A stretch of 42,577 nucleotides of DNA, taken from the NCBI GenBank assembly GCA_009731375.1, contig BJOX01000337.1:577634-620210 (forward strand), written 5' to 3'. Of the stretch, positions 23,055 through 30,526 are shown one piece after another. This DNA is from Paulinella micropora. Lineage: Eukaryota; Cercozoa; Imbricatea; Euglyphida. Every line of letters begins with the position of its first letter. The first letter of the stretch is position 1. Made by a program: the position numbers and the translations under genes. The notes below the pieces were generated by a model. The model worked only from the letters and a program-made list of their open reading frames with translations. It was not told the DNA's origin and ran no database searches.

Positions 23055-23579
23055 ATGCCGTCTCCCGAAGCAAGTCGTAAGAACCGGGGTAGTGCTGTGG
23101 AAGGAATAAAAGCAAAAGCGAAACAACGAAAAATGGAACATGCCAAAAAGGTTTTGGAACAATACCGAAATGCGATGAAAAGCGAAGACGAAGACATGGA
23201 ACAAAAAATATCAGAGATAGAAAATAAAAATGTGGCAAACGATATCATTAATGAGAAGGACCAAGATGACACACCCGAACAGAGTGATAGTGAGGATGAG
23301 GTTGATTTTACTGACTTAATTGCGGAAAAGATGGCTAACATGAAAATAAAAAGAGCGAAAGCGCAAACTAAGAGAGAAAAGAAGAAGAGTAAGAAACCAG
23401 AGCCCGAGCCTGAGAGTGAAGAAAGTGAAAGCGAGAGTAGTGAGGAAGAAGAGCCGAAGACAAAGAAAGGGAAAGGAAAAAAGTCAAGTAGTGTAAGTGT
23501 AAAAGTATATAATCAATCTTCTGGTGGTGCTAAGAAAGAAAAAAATAATGATGTTGAAAAATGCTTTTTAAAATTCTAA
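23055..23579 (+). CDS. Highly charged, low-complexity viral protein
   Basis: 174 residues, no recognised family. The basic N-terminal third (SRKNRGSAVEGIKAKAKQRK) is followed by an acidic stretch (SEDEDMEQ, EQSDSEDEVDF), a Lys-rich helix (KIKRAKAQTKREKKKSKK), a Glu/Ser/Pro-rich segment and a Lys/Ser tail ending CFLKF. The pattern looks disordered. A DNA- or nucleoprotein-associated or regulatory role is possible but not shown. Its stop overlaps that of the convergent methyltransferase by two bases. Confidence 0.6.
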   Translation: MPSPEASRKNRGSAVEGIKAKAKQRKMEHAKKVLEQYRNAMKSEDEDMEQKISEIENKNVANDIINEKDQDDTPEQSDSEDEVDFTDLIAEKMANMKIKRAKAQTKREKKKSKKPEPEPESEESESESSEEEEPKTKKGKGKKSSSVSVKVYNQSSGGAKKEKNNDVEKCFLKF

Positions 23580-24313
23580 AAGTTTGAAATCAATAATTCT
23601 TTTATTTTTTTGTTAGAATTATTATATACATAAGTTGTTTTCACTTTCCTTATCTTAAAGTCTTTAAAAATATGTTTTATTTTTGTGGAATAGTTATAAG
23701 ATAAAATAAATTTACCTTTTATTCCTTTTACAGCATTAAATACTTCTTCTGGATATACGTAATTTTTATATCCCCATCCTTTTTTTTCACCTTCATCGTA
23801 TGGCGGGTCGAGGTAGAAAAATGTGTCAGGCGAGTCATATTTTTTTATCACTGCTTTAAAGTCTTTATTTAATACTATAGTGTCTTTCAATCTATTTTTT
23901 ATTTTTTCTATGTTTTTCTTAAAGTTCTCTCTTGAGGATGATTGTAATTCTTTTTGTTTTCCGCCATACGTAATTCTGTTTCCGCTAAATGAATTAAATG
24001 ATAAATATAAATTCCTGTGAAGTCGCATACTTGGAATTTTGAACTTACTTTTTTTTAATTTTTCAAATTTGCTTCTAGAAGGTGTAAAATCATATCTATT
24101 AATTGTTTCTGCTGACACTTTCTTCATATCTTTCCATATGTAATAAATATCTTTGTCCAAATCATTTATAACTTCTAAATCAGATGGTTCTTTTTTTCTA
24201 AATATGCTTCCTGCGCCGACGAAAGGATCCACATAAATTTTGTGAGTTGGAATTAATGGAACAATTACTTTTTTTAGAAAATGTTTTCCACCAACCCTAG
24301 CAAAAAATGTCAT
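23576..24313 (-). CDS. D12-class (Dam-like) N6-adenine DNA methyltransferase
   Basis: 245 residues from the ATG at 24311-24313; the longer frame upstream overlaps the integrase and is rejected. N-terminal FFARVGGKHFLKK is the D12-type SAM-pocket entry, YVDPFVGAGSIF (D29-G34) is motif I, and FFYLDPPYDE (D169-Y172) is the catalytic DPPY motif. Other family features are RNLYLSFNSFSGNRITYGG and the C-terminal LSYNYS. Enzymes of this class often methylate A in GATC, but target specificity cannot be read from sequence. No restriction partner is recognised in the element. Intact, and transcribed from a 10-bp divergent promoter shared with the integrase. Confidence 0.9.
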   Translation of the reverse strand: MTFFARVGGKHFLKKVIVPLIPTHKIYVDPFVGAGSIFRKKEPSDLEVINDLDKDIYYIWKDMKKVSAETINRYDFTPSRSKFEKLKKSKFKIPSMRLHRNLYLSFNSFSGNRITYGGKQKELQSSSRENFKKNIEKIKNRLKDTIVLNKDFKAVIKKYDSPDTFFYLDPPYDEGEKKGWGYKNYVYPEEVFNAVKGIKGKFILSYNYSTKIKHIFKDFKIRKVKTTYVYNNSNKKIKELLISNF

Positions 24314-24323
24314 AGTATATAAT
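24314..24323. promoter_or_regulatory. 10-bp divergent TATA promoter, methyltransferase/integrase
   Basis: Only AGTATATAAT separates the two ATG codons. The sequence is nearly symmetric (TATATA core), so one element must serve both genes unless start sites lie inside the coding regions. Confidence 0.6.
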
Positions 24324-25226
24324 ATGGACAATAAACGTATAATTATTAATGCGGAAGATACACCTACGGAAGAAGTAGTTAAAACAAAAGAAGAAGAAGC
24401 ACTTGAAATACACCACCAGAAAAAGAACCCGAAAATATGGAACACTATATGGGTTGATAAGCCATTAGACCAAGTTTTCTTAGACTTAGCAGACATGAGT
24501 AAAATAAAAGATAAGAAAGGAAATAAAGGATATGCTTGGATGCTTGTTTGGATTGATTGTCATTCAAGATATTTAATAATCATTCCATTAAAAAATAAAA
24601 CCGCAAAAGAAGTATATTATGCTTTGAAATCTATACCTTATAAACCTAAATCAATTACAACCGACAGCGGAGGAGAACATAAAGGTGCTACTCGTGATTA
24701 TTTTATTCAAAATGGTATTAAGCACGATGTGGTTGAAGTCGGAGACCATAGAGCGCTAGCCGTAGTAGATAGAGTTATAAGGAGTATTAGAAGGTGGTTG
24801 GATTTATTATTTGAAACTAATAGAAATTTTGACTGGGTAAGTTATATTCAATACTTGGTTAATGCTTATAACCACAAATTACATCGTGGAATTCAGGCTA
24901 CACCATCTAATGTATTTTTTGGAAGAGATAAAAACAAACAGAAAATCACTCGTGATAACCTTATTAATGAATTCAATATCGGAGATAGAGTTCGTAAGGA
25001 AAACAAACGGCTAATGTTTGCGAAAGGAGGAAAGACTTTCAGCAAAATTATTTATAAAGTCAAAGGCCGTTCCCGATTTAAAATCATATTAAATAACGAT
25101 GAACTCGTAAGTCCAAGGGATTTATTGAAAACAGATTTTATTAAACCGATTGACGAAGAAAAAGAAATGAAGGAGCAAACCAAAGAAGTTATTAAAGAGA
25201 AGAAGACAAAAGCCTTGAATTGCTAA
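24324..25226 (+). CDS. int: Retroviral-type (rve) integrase
   Basis: 300 residues in the open frame. Catalytic core: D54 (QVFLDLADMS), D114 (ITTDSGGEHKG) and, 34 residues further on, D149 in LAVVDRVIRSIRRW, the position usually held by Glu (D,D35,E). The C-terminal domain reads FNIGDRVRKENKRL, then SKIIYKVKGRSRFKI, then VSPRDLL, an SH3-like DNA-binding fold. A frame shift near 25205 seems to cut the tail: the +1 frame continues to a stop at 25303 with a plausible basic end (RTTDRIRNKKQILDL). The enzyme would insert the linear genome, giving the 6-bp duplication seen. Confidence 0.9.
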   Translation: MDNKRIIINAEDTPTEEVVKTKEEEALEIHHQKKNPKIWNTIWVDKPLDQVFLDLADMSKIKDKKGNKGYAWMLVWIDCHSRYLIIIPLKNKTAKEVYYALKSIPYKPKSITTDSGGEHKGATRDYFIQNGIKHDVVEVGDHRALAVVDRVIRSIRRWLDLLFETNRNFDWVSYIQYLVNAYNHKLHRGIQATPSNVFFGRDKNKQKITRDNLINEFNIGDRVRKENKRLMFAKGGKTFSKIIYKVKGRSRFKIILNNDELVSPRDLLKTDFIKPIDEEKEMKEQTKEVIKEKKTKALNC

Positions 25227-25506
25227 AGAGAGAAAACATTGATGAAAGTAATGTGAGAACCACAGATAGAATAAGGAATAAGAAACAAATATTAGATTTA
25301 TAAATTGAAAAAAATTTTGACTGGAGGATTTTCTGGTAAAAAATCCAGACGGGAAAAAGTGGAAAAAATGAGACAAGCAGGACAAAGTGGTAATAGTTGA
25401 AAAGAAAAAAACGCCTTTGTCTTTTCTTCGTTGCGCTGGTGCGCTTGCGCATTGGCGCAGAATTTCATAATGAATAAGAGACAAAACACGTCAGAGGAAG
25501 ATGATA
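25227..25506. other. Spacer between integrase and right TIR, with GC-rich palindromes
   Basis: Holds the probable frame-shifted integrase tail (to 25303), then AT-rich DNA with a short Lys-rich open frame of uncertain meaning (25320-25400), then nested GC palindromes: TGCGC (25432-25436) / GCGCA (25455-25459) outside TGCGC-TT-GCGCA (25440-25451). These stand out in an AT-rich setting. Confidence 0.55.
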
Positions 25507-25872
25507 CATATGTTTTCTTGTAGTGTGCTGTATAATGCTATTTGGTTGTTTTTGTTGCTTCGTATCTACTTGTTGGATTTTTTACTGCTTTTTTATGGTT
25601 CTTATTTTTTTTTTTTACTGCTTTTTTGTGGTTCTTATTTTTTTTTTACTGCTTTTTTGTGGCTATCAATTTTTTTCGTCTTGTTTTTTGAAATACAGGA
25701 AAACGAATTTATTTATTTTGCTTTCTTGTATTTATCAAATTTTTTGATTTTTTATGTTGGTGTTTTAAGGCTTAGTATTGAAAGTTTAAACTATCCATAG
25801 GAGGGGTGCGACACACAATTCGAAGGCTAGAATTTGACAAAATTCTCGCCGAGAAATTGTGTATCATCTACT
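25507..25872 (-). repeat. Right terminal inverted repeat
   Basis: 366 bp, reverse complement of 4865-5227 with a few substitutions and A-run length changes. Includes the tandem units and the tip inverted repeats. Ends ...ATCATCTACT directly before the target duplication. Confidence 0.95.
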
Positions 25873-25878
25873 ACGCCG
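25873..25878. repeat. Target-site duplication, right copy (ACGCCG)
   Basis: Second copy of the hexamer at 4859-4864, followed by GTAAACGG exactly as in the empty site (2468 onward). Confidence 0.92.
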
Positions 25879-26100
25879 GTAAACGGTTATGTGAATTATA
25901 TAGGTTTTAAGGTCCTATGGGATCCAAGCTTCCTAGCTTTCCTCCCATATTCCTTATCCTAAAACAACATTAAAACCGGATATATTAATCAGAACCGGAA
26001 ATGTAATACTACTGAGAATTCATCTTAAAATACATTTAATAACAAGGAATTACTTCCACGAGTAAATTCCCGTAAACACCAATAGCGTAAAAACGATGTA
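25873..26100. repeat. Duplicated host segment, right part of the occupied site
   Basis: 228 bp identical to 2462-2689. It includes the 3' coding end of the tail-anchored protein gene, which is then cut by the fold-back element at 26101. Confidence 0.92.
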
Positions 26101-26374
26101 TTGCTGTTGACATTCAAGACAACAACAAAAATTAGTTTTTCATTTTTGTGTCAGATTTTCATTTTTGTGACAGTTTTTCATTTTTGTGACAAAAATTCAA
26201 ATTTTCAAATTTAACGGTAACATTTCGCGAAAATTTACGATATTTTGCGGACGAATATAGCAGTTAATTTGAAAATTTCAAATTTTCACCCAAAATCAAA
26301 ATTCCAACCAAAACTGAAATTCCAACCAAAACAGAAAAATCAATTTTTTTTGTTGTCTTGAATGTCAACAGCAA
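26101..26374. mobile_element. Fold-back (MITE-like) element inserted at TA
   Basis: 274 bp with TIRs of about 34 bp starting TTGCTGTTGACATTCAAG at the left and its inverse at the right, flanked by TA (26099-26100 and 26375-26376). The empty site has a single TA at 2688-2689. The interior contains three copies of TTTTTCATTTTTGTGNCA-like sequence and no gene. TA duplications and short TIRs indicate a Tc1/mariner-type non-autonomous element. It disrupts the last codons of the adjacent tail-anchored gene copy. Confidence 0.8.
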
Positions 26375-26376
26375 TA

Positions 26377-27319
26377 NNNNNNNNNNNNNNNNNNNNNNNN
26401 NNNNNNNNNNNNNNNNNNNNNNNNNNNNNNNNNNNNNNNNNNNNNNNNNNNNNNNNNNNNNNNNNNNNNNNNNNNNNNNNNNNNNNNNNNNNNNNNNNNN
26501 NNNNNNNNNNNNNNNNNNNNNNNNNNNNNNNNNNNNNNNNNNNNNNNNNNNNNNNNNNNNNNNNNNNNNNNNNNNNNNNNNNNNNNNNNNNNNNNNNNNN
26601 NNNNNNNNNNNNNNNNNNNNNNNNNNNNNNNNNNNNNNNNNNNNNNNNNNNNNNNNNNNNNNNNNNNNNNNNNNNNNNNNNNNNNNNNNNNNNNNNNNNN
26701 NNNNNNNNNNNNNNNNNNNNNNNNNNNNNNNNNNNNNNNNNNNNNNNNNNNNNNNNNNNNNNNNNNNNNNNNNNNNNNNNNNNNNNNNNNNNNNNNNNNN
26801 NNNNNNNNNNNNNNNNNNNNNNNNNNNNNNNNNNNNNNNNNNNNNNNNNNNNNNNNNNNNNNNNNNNNNNNNNNNNNNNNNNNNNNNNNNNNNNNNNNNN
26901 NNNNNNNNNNNNNNNNNNNNNNNNNNNNNNNNNNNNNNNNNNNNNNNNNNNNNNNNNNNNNNNNNNNNNNNNNNNNNNNNNNNNNNNNNNNNNNNNNNNN
27001 NNNNNNNNNNNNNNNNNNNNNNNNNNNNNNNNNNNNNNNNNNNNNNNNNNNNNNNNNNNNNNNNNNNNNNNNNNNNNNNNNNNNNNNNNNNNNNNNNNNN
27101 NNNNNNNNNNNNNNNNNNNNNNNNNNNNNNNNNNNNNNNNNNNNNNNNNNNNNNNNNNNNNNNNNNNNNNNNNNNNNNNNNNNNNNNNNNNNNNNNNNNN
27201 NNNNNNNNNNNNNNNNNNNNNNNNNNNNNNNNNNNNNNNNNNNNNNNNNNNNNNNNNNNNNNNNNNNNNNNNNNNNNNNNNNNNNNNNNNNNNNNNNNNN
27301 NNNNNNNNNNNNNNNNNNN
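26377..27319. other. 943-N assembly gap
   Basis: Unknown sequence. It separates the fold-back element from the TIR-domain exon, so how the duplicated segment joins the kinase/TIR gene on this side cannot be seen. Confidence 0.95.
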
Positions 27320-27888
27320 CAGAAGCAGCCTGCCTGGCCTGAGCGCGAGAAAATTTCGCGTACCATGGCCTCGGCCTCGAAGGCACGGCGGCGGTAGGGA
27401 ATGATGGTCTTGGCATCCCATTGCTTCTTGATCTCGGCGTGCACTTGTGGGAACTTGGTCTTGCAAGTAGTATAGTTGCATTGCAGGTCGGTGGAAACTT
27501 CCCACACACCTGCACGTTTGTCCAGGCGATCCTGCGTCCAGCGCACCCAGTCGAATGCAAAGAACCTCTGCTCTGTCTCTGCGACGATGATAATTGGCTT
27601 GTCGAACTCGAGCGCCCACTGAATTTCCATCAAGCACCAAATCCGGGTCAATACCCCACTCGTCAAGAAGATAATGATCACGTCAGAATCAGCGACTCCC
27701 TGCCTCATCCCTTCGCCAGTTAGGTTCCTGGCGTCCATGTCTCGCCACACGAGGGCGCCATGGTTTCTGAGACTGAGCGACAGAGCAGCCACGTGACCAG
27801 AAGCCTCAACTTGGTAATGGGAGACGAAGAAGTGCAATCGCATTCGCACAGACAAGCAGCGCAGAACAGTGTTGAAAGCGGGATACGA
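27320..27888 (-). CDS. Host kinase/TIR gene: first TIR-domain exon (3' end in gap)
   Basis: The exon begins after minus-strand TCTTGCAG (acceptor, exon from 27888) in the phase set by the kinase exon at 28021. It encodes SYPAFNTVLRCLSVRMRLHF and the TIR landmarks FFVSHYQVEASG (box 1), LVWRDMDARNLTGEGM (BB loop), DSDVIIIFLTSGVL and IWCLMEIQWAL. The W-C-x-x-E signature keeps the Glu used by NAD-cleaving TIR domains, so enzymatic activity is possible. It continues through KPIIIVAETEQRF and a linker into the gap; 27320-27536 is repeated at 3818-4031, after which a second TIR-like domain follows. Confidence 0.85.
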
Positions 27889-28020
27889 CTGCAAGACACG
27901 GGAAAAAAGCAAGAACCATCTCCTTGCAAGTATTCGCTGACACTTGCACTTCTTTTTGCCTTTTTTTTTTTTTTTTTTGGTTGCAAGCTTGATTTTCGTT
28001 CGCATCTCTGCTGCACTGAC

Positions 28021-28120
28021 CTCTGGTTCGGGCGGCGCGGTCCCGCCCTGTCCTTTGATGAAGCGGTGTTGCAACACCTGTTCCAGGGAGGGCCGCTGCA
28101 TAGGGTCACCCTGCAAGCAC
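28021..28120 (-). CDS. Host kinase/TIR gene: kinase C-terminal exon
   Basis: 100-bp exon between AG acceptor (minus TCTCCAG) and GT donor (GTCAGT). Joined in phase to the previous exon it reads W-CLQGDPMQRPSLEQVLQHRF, a clear protein-kinase subdomain XI with the invariant Arg, then IKGQGGTAPPEPE leading to the TIR domain. Confidence 0.85.
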
Positions 28121-28293
28121 CTGGAGAAAAGCGAGGCAAAAGTGAAACACTACGAGCAAGCGAAACAAACGTGCAAACGAAAGCTAGGCCCACGTTTGCA
28201 GCAGCACAAGCACACACAGAAACACACAAACACACAAACACATAGAGTGCACATTCTGTTTTTTGCACGTATTATCTTTTCATCACAGCTGAC

Positions 28294-28478
28294 CATCGAA
28301 TCAAATGCTTGGCGTCCTGTCGTAGCTCTTCGAAAGACAAACCGGCCGGTAGTTCGCTCATATCATCTGTGGGAACTTTCAAGACATCCTGCAGAGCCTC
28401 ATCGGAAACGCAAAGCCAGACACAGAAGCGGCGCAGGTCACTCAGATCCGCGATGTTGTCGGAGACGTGCGAGAAAAG
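28294..28478 (-). CDS. Host kinase/TIR gene: kinase C-lobe exon
   Basis: 185-bp exon (acceptor TGCGTAG, donor GTCAGC). It encodes LFSHVSDNIADLSDLRRFCV, VSDEALQDVLKVPTDDMSEL and LSFEELRQDAKHLIR. It covers the region between kinase subdomains X and XI; the phase-2 end matches the next exon. Confidence 0.75.
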
Positions 28479-28497
28479 CTACGCATACATACACATA

Positions 28498-28550
28498 AAT
28501 ACATACATACATACATACATGCATACATACATACATACATACATACACTT
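28498..28550. repeat. (ATAC)n tetranucleotide repeat in an intron
   Basis: ACAT/CATA tetranucleotide run between two kinase exons. Confidence 0.85.
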
Positions 28551-28568
28551 GAGTATGCATAGTATTAC

Positions 28569-28670
28569 TTGTTGGCCCGTTGTGATTTCGTACAAGATCA
28601 CTCCCAAGGAGAAGATATCAAAGGAGGGATGAGCTTTGGGAAGCTTTCTCTTCGCCTGCAAGATATCATG
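28569..28670 (-). CDS. Host kinase/TIR gene: kinase subdomain IX exon
   Basis: 102-bp, phase-0 exon (acceptor AACGAACAG, donor GTAATA). It encodes HDILQAKRKLPKAHPSFDIF, then SLGVILYEITTGQQ. The D-x-F-S-L-G-V segment is kinase subdomain IX. Confidence 0.85.
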
Positions 28671-28730
28671 CTGTTCGTTAGGAAATATTTGCAAGACATG
28701 GACACACAAAATAGACCTGCAGAAACGACT

Positions 28731-29201
28731 NNNNNNNNNNNNNNNNNNNNNNNNNNNNNNNNNNNNNNNNNNNNNNNNNNNNNNNNNNNNNNNNNNNNNN
28801 NNNNNNNNNNNNNNNNNNNNNNNNNNNNNNNNNNNNNNNNNNNNNNNNNNNNNNNNNNNNNNNNNNNNNNNNNNNNNNNNNNNNNNNNNNNNNNNNNNNN
28901 NNNNNNNNNNNNNNNNNNNNNNNNNNNNNNNNNNNNNNNNNNNNNNNNNNNNNNNNNNNNNNNNNNNNNNNNNNNNNNNNNNNNNNNNNNNNNNNNNNNN
29001 NNNNNNNNNNNNNNNNNNNNNNNNNNNNNNNNNNNNNNNNNNNNNNNNNNNNNNNNNNNNNNNNNNNNNNNNNNNNNNNNNNNNNNNNNNNNNNNNNNNN
29101 NNNNNNNNNNNNNNNNNNNNNNNNNNNNNNNNNNNNNNNNNNNNNNNNNNNNNNNNNNNNNNNNNNNNNNNNNNNNNNNNNNNNNNNNNNNNNNNNNNNN
29201 N
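28731..29201. other. 471-N assembly gap within the kinase gene
   Basis: Hides the activation-segment end and subdomain VIII, between the DFG exon and the subdomain IX exon. Confidence 0.95.
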
Positions 29202-29232
29202 GGGGAAAGAGGGAAAGTGGAAGGCAGGAAAC

Positions 29233-29309
29233 CAATGGTTTCCGCAATTGGCGGCGGCGCCGAAATCGATCAAAGCCCATTTGCCGTTCACCCAGACCAC
29301 ATTGTTTGG
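29233..29309 (-). CDS. Host kinase/TIR gene: DFG exon
   Basis: 77-bp exon beginning after minus CTTCTTAG. It encodes PNNVVWVNGKWALIDFGAAA. Together with the previous exon it gives the catalytic loop QGDLK-PNNVVWV and the Mg-binding DFG. The catalytic Asp, Lys and Asn are present. The 3' boundary (donor GTTTCC) is tentative. Confidence 0.8.
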
Positions 29310-29535
29310 CTAAGAAGGTCAAGGCAGGGCAATTTAGTTTGATACTCACGAAATTGCTTGTTAAAAAATGCACAGCAGCTAAAAAACTGTGACAAAAATA
29401 TTGAGAACAATTGTCTGCCAGACGAGAGGCTTTTTGCAACATAAGGTGAATCAACAAGACGAATCCAACTATATGAAGGAAGGGCTGACTGTGGTTGTCT
29501 TTCACAACTGTTTCGCCATTCGATGTGGAGCACAC

Positions 29536-29650
29536 CTTCAAGTCGCCCTGCACCATCGGCTCCTTGGCGTCGTGCAGCGTCCAGAGCGCCTCCGCCACTC
29601 CCGTCATAATGGAGCGCACTTGCACCATGTCTTGCCCAAACAGGTTTTGC
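29536..29650 (-). CDS. Host kinase/TIR gene: catalytic-loop exon
   Basis: 115-bp exon (acceptor TTACCTAG, donor GTGTGC). It encodes QNLFGQDMVQVRSIMTGVAE, ALWTLHDAKEPMVQGDLK. The usual HRD is QGD here; loss of the Arg is seen in RD-negative kinases, while the catalytic Asp is kept. Phases match both neighbours. Confidence 0.85.
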
Positions 29651-29878
29651 CTAGGTAACATTTGCATCGTGCACTTTTTTTGCAACTGGACTTCGTGCAA
29701 GCATCTGGCTTGCTCGAGCTGTCATCAACTAAATGGTTAAAGGACTTAACCAGAAACAGTAATCACCCAAAATACAAACATTTTAACTCACTCAAGACTT
29801 TGCTGAGGAGCAAAGCTATTTGTATTTACCAACCAAACACTGTTCGTCTAAGCGCTCTGCCCGTATAGCTGGAAGTAC

Positions 29879-30003
29879 CTGCGAATGAAATCGGCAAGGG
29901 AATACTCCGCGGCGGGCATCACCAAACAGAGCTCTTCCGGATGGTCCCGCAGTAAAGGTACGACACGCTCCGCGCTGGTGGAGAGCTTCCTTCGACACGC
30001 AAC
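29879..30003 (-). CDS. Host kinase/TIR gene: hinge-region exon
   Basis: 125-bp exon (acceptor GTGGCTTAG, donor GTACTT). It encodes VACRRKLSTSAERVVPLLRD, then HPEELCLVMPAAEYSLADFI, resembling kinase subdomains IV-V (LCLVM hinge). Ends in phase 2, matching the next exon. Confidence 0.75.
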
Positions 30004-30203
30004 CTAAGCCACAAAATTTGCAAATGTCCTAGAACTGACGCAGGCTGAGCGGGCAAGGTTGTCGCAAAGCTTTGAGCAAGGTACAGGTGCAGAAGACTGC
30101 AGTCATATGGCAAAGTTGTGGTGATCTTCGGAAATGATTTTAATACGGTTAGCTGCTCAATCGGCAAGCACCGATTGTAACTGTTCTCCAGTGCTGATCT
30201 CAC

Positions 30204-30257
30204 CTCTCGCTGGAAATTCGCCTCAGCGTCGGCGCCCTGGATGATCTTAACAGCCAC
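30204..30257 (-). CDS. Host kinase/TIR gene: VAVK exon
   Basis: 54-bp, phase-0 micro-exon (acceptor TGTGCCAG, donor GTGAGA) encoding VAVKIIQGADAEANFQRE. It contains the ATP-anchoring Lys of kinase subdomain II and possibly the helix-C Glu. Confidence 0.8.
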
Positions 30258-30311
30258 CTGGCACACACAAACACTAGCTGCCTGGCTGGATGCGTAAGCT
30301 CAGCACTTGAC

Positions 30312-30440
30312 CTTGGATGGCCGCCCATCCAGAATATCTCTGACGTCCTCTGCGAAATAGACGCGACAGTGAACGATTCGTCTGCATGACACGCTGAATG
30401 ATGACATCCGGTTTGAAACTAAACGCGTCTTCTTGTCCAA
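30312..30440 (-). CDS. Host kinase/TIR gene: exon before VAVK, degenerate Gly loop
   Basis: Ends at donor GTCAAG in phase 0. The in-phase frame reads TRLVSNRMSSFSVSCRRIVH, then CRVYFAEDVRDILDGRPSK. VYFAE fits kinase strand 2, but the preceding residues lack the expected G-x-G-x-x-G. The upstream boundary (after TTGGACAAG at about 30440) is uncertain, and a different acceptor or frame cannot be excluded. Confidence 0.45.
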
Positions 30441-30526
30441 GGCAAACATTATTACTACCACGAATAAAAACATCCACAAGAACAACAACAAAAACAGGCA
30501 AAGGCGGGGGCAAAGAGAAAGCTAAC

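Larger units (their letters stand above)
4865..25872. mobile_element. Integrated polinton-like virus / virophage-type element, full length
   Basis: A 21,008-bp AT-rich element bounded by inverted repeats, starting 5'-AGTAGATGAT and ending ATCATCTACT-3', flanked by ACGCCG duplications. It has the six hallmark genes of the polinton/Maverick-virophage-PLV group: protein-primed PolB (6505), integrase (24324), major capsid protein (11588), penton (13163), cysteine protease (14038) and packaging ATPase (17221). Accessory genes include two GIY-YIG nucleases, a D12 methyltransferase, a fibre with an S74 domain and an ExoX-C-like protein. Full-length termini, long intact core genes and a matching empty site point to recent integration, although a few frameshifts are present. 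Placement within the group (polinton, PLV or mavirus-like virophage) needs capsid and polymerase trees. Confidence 0.95.

Noticed and set aside
24314-24496. N-terminal extension of the methyltransferase
   Set aside because: It would overlap the integrase on the other strand. The ATG at 24313 has the promoter motif and starts right at the family's N-terminal motif.
4865-25872. Retrotransposon or bacterial prophage interpretation
   Set aside because: There is an rve integrase but no reverse transcriptase or LTR. Protein-primed PolB, jelly-roll capsid genes, inverted termini and a 6-bp duplication fit the polinton/virophage group. The S74 fibre domain alone is phage-like but also occurs in eukaryotic viruses.
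25872-25880. Shorter target duplication (CGCCG, 5 bp)
   Set aside because: The terminal base A is needed to match both the empty site and both flanks; 6 bp gives perfectly symmetrical viral ends.
26264-29700. Very long ORFs spanning runs of N
   Set aside because: The open frame is an artefact of unknown bases; only parts outside gaps with splice and domain support were used.
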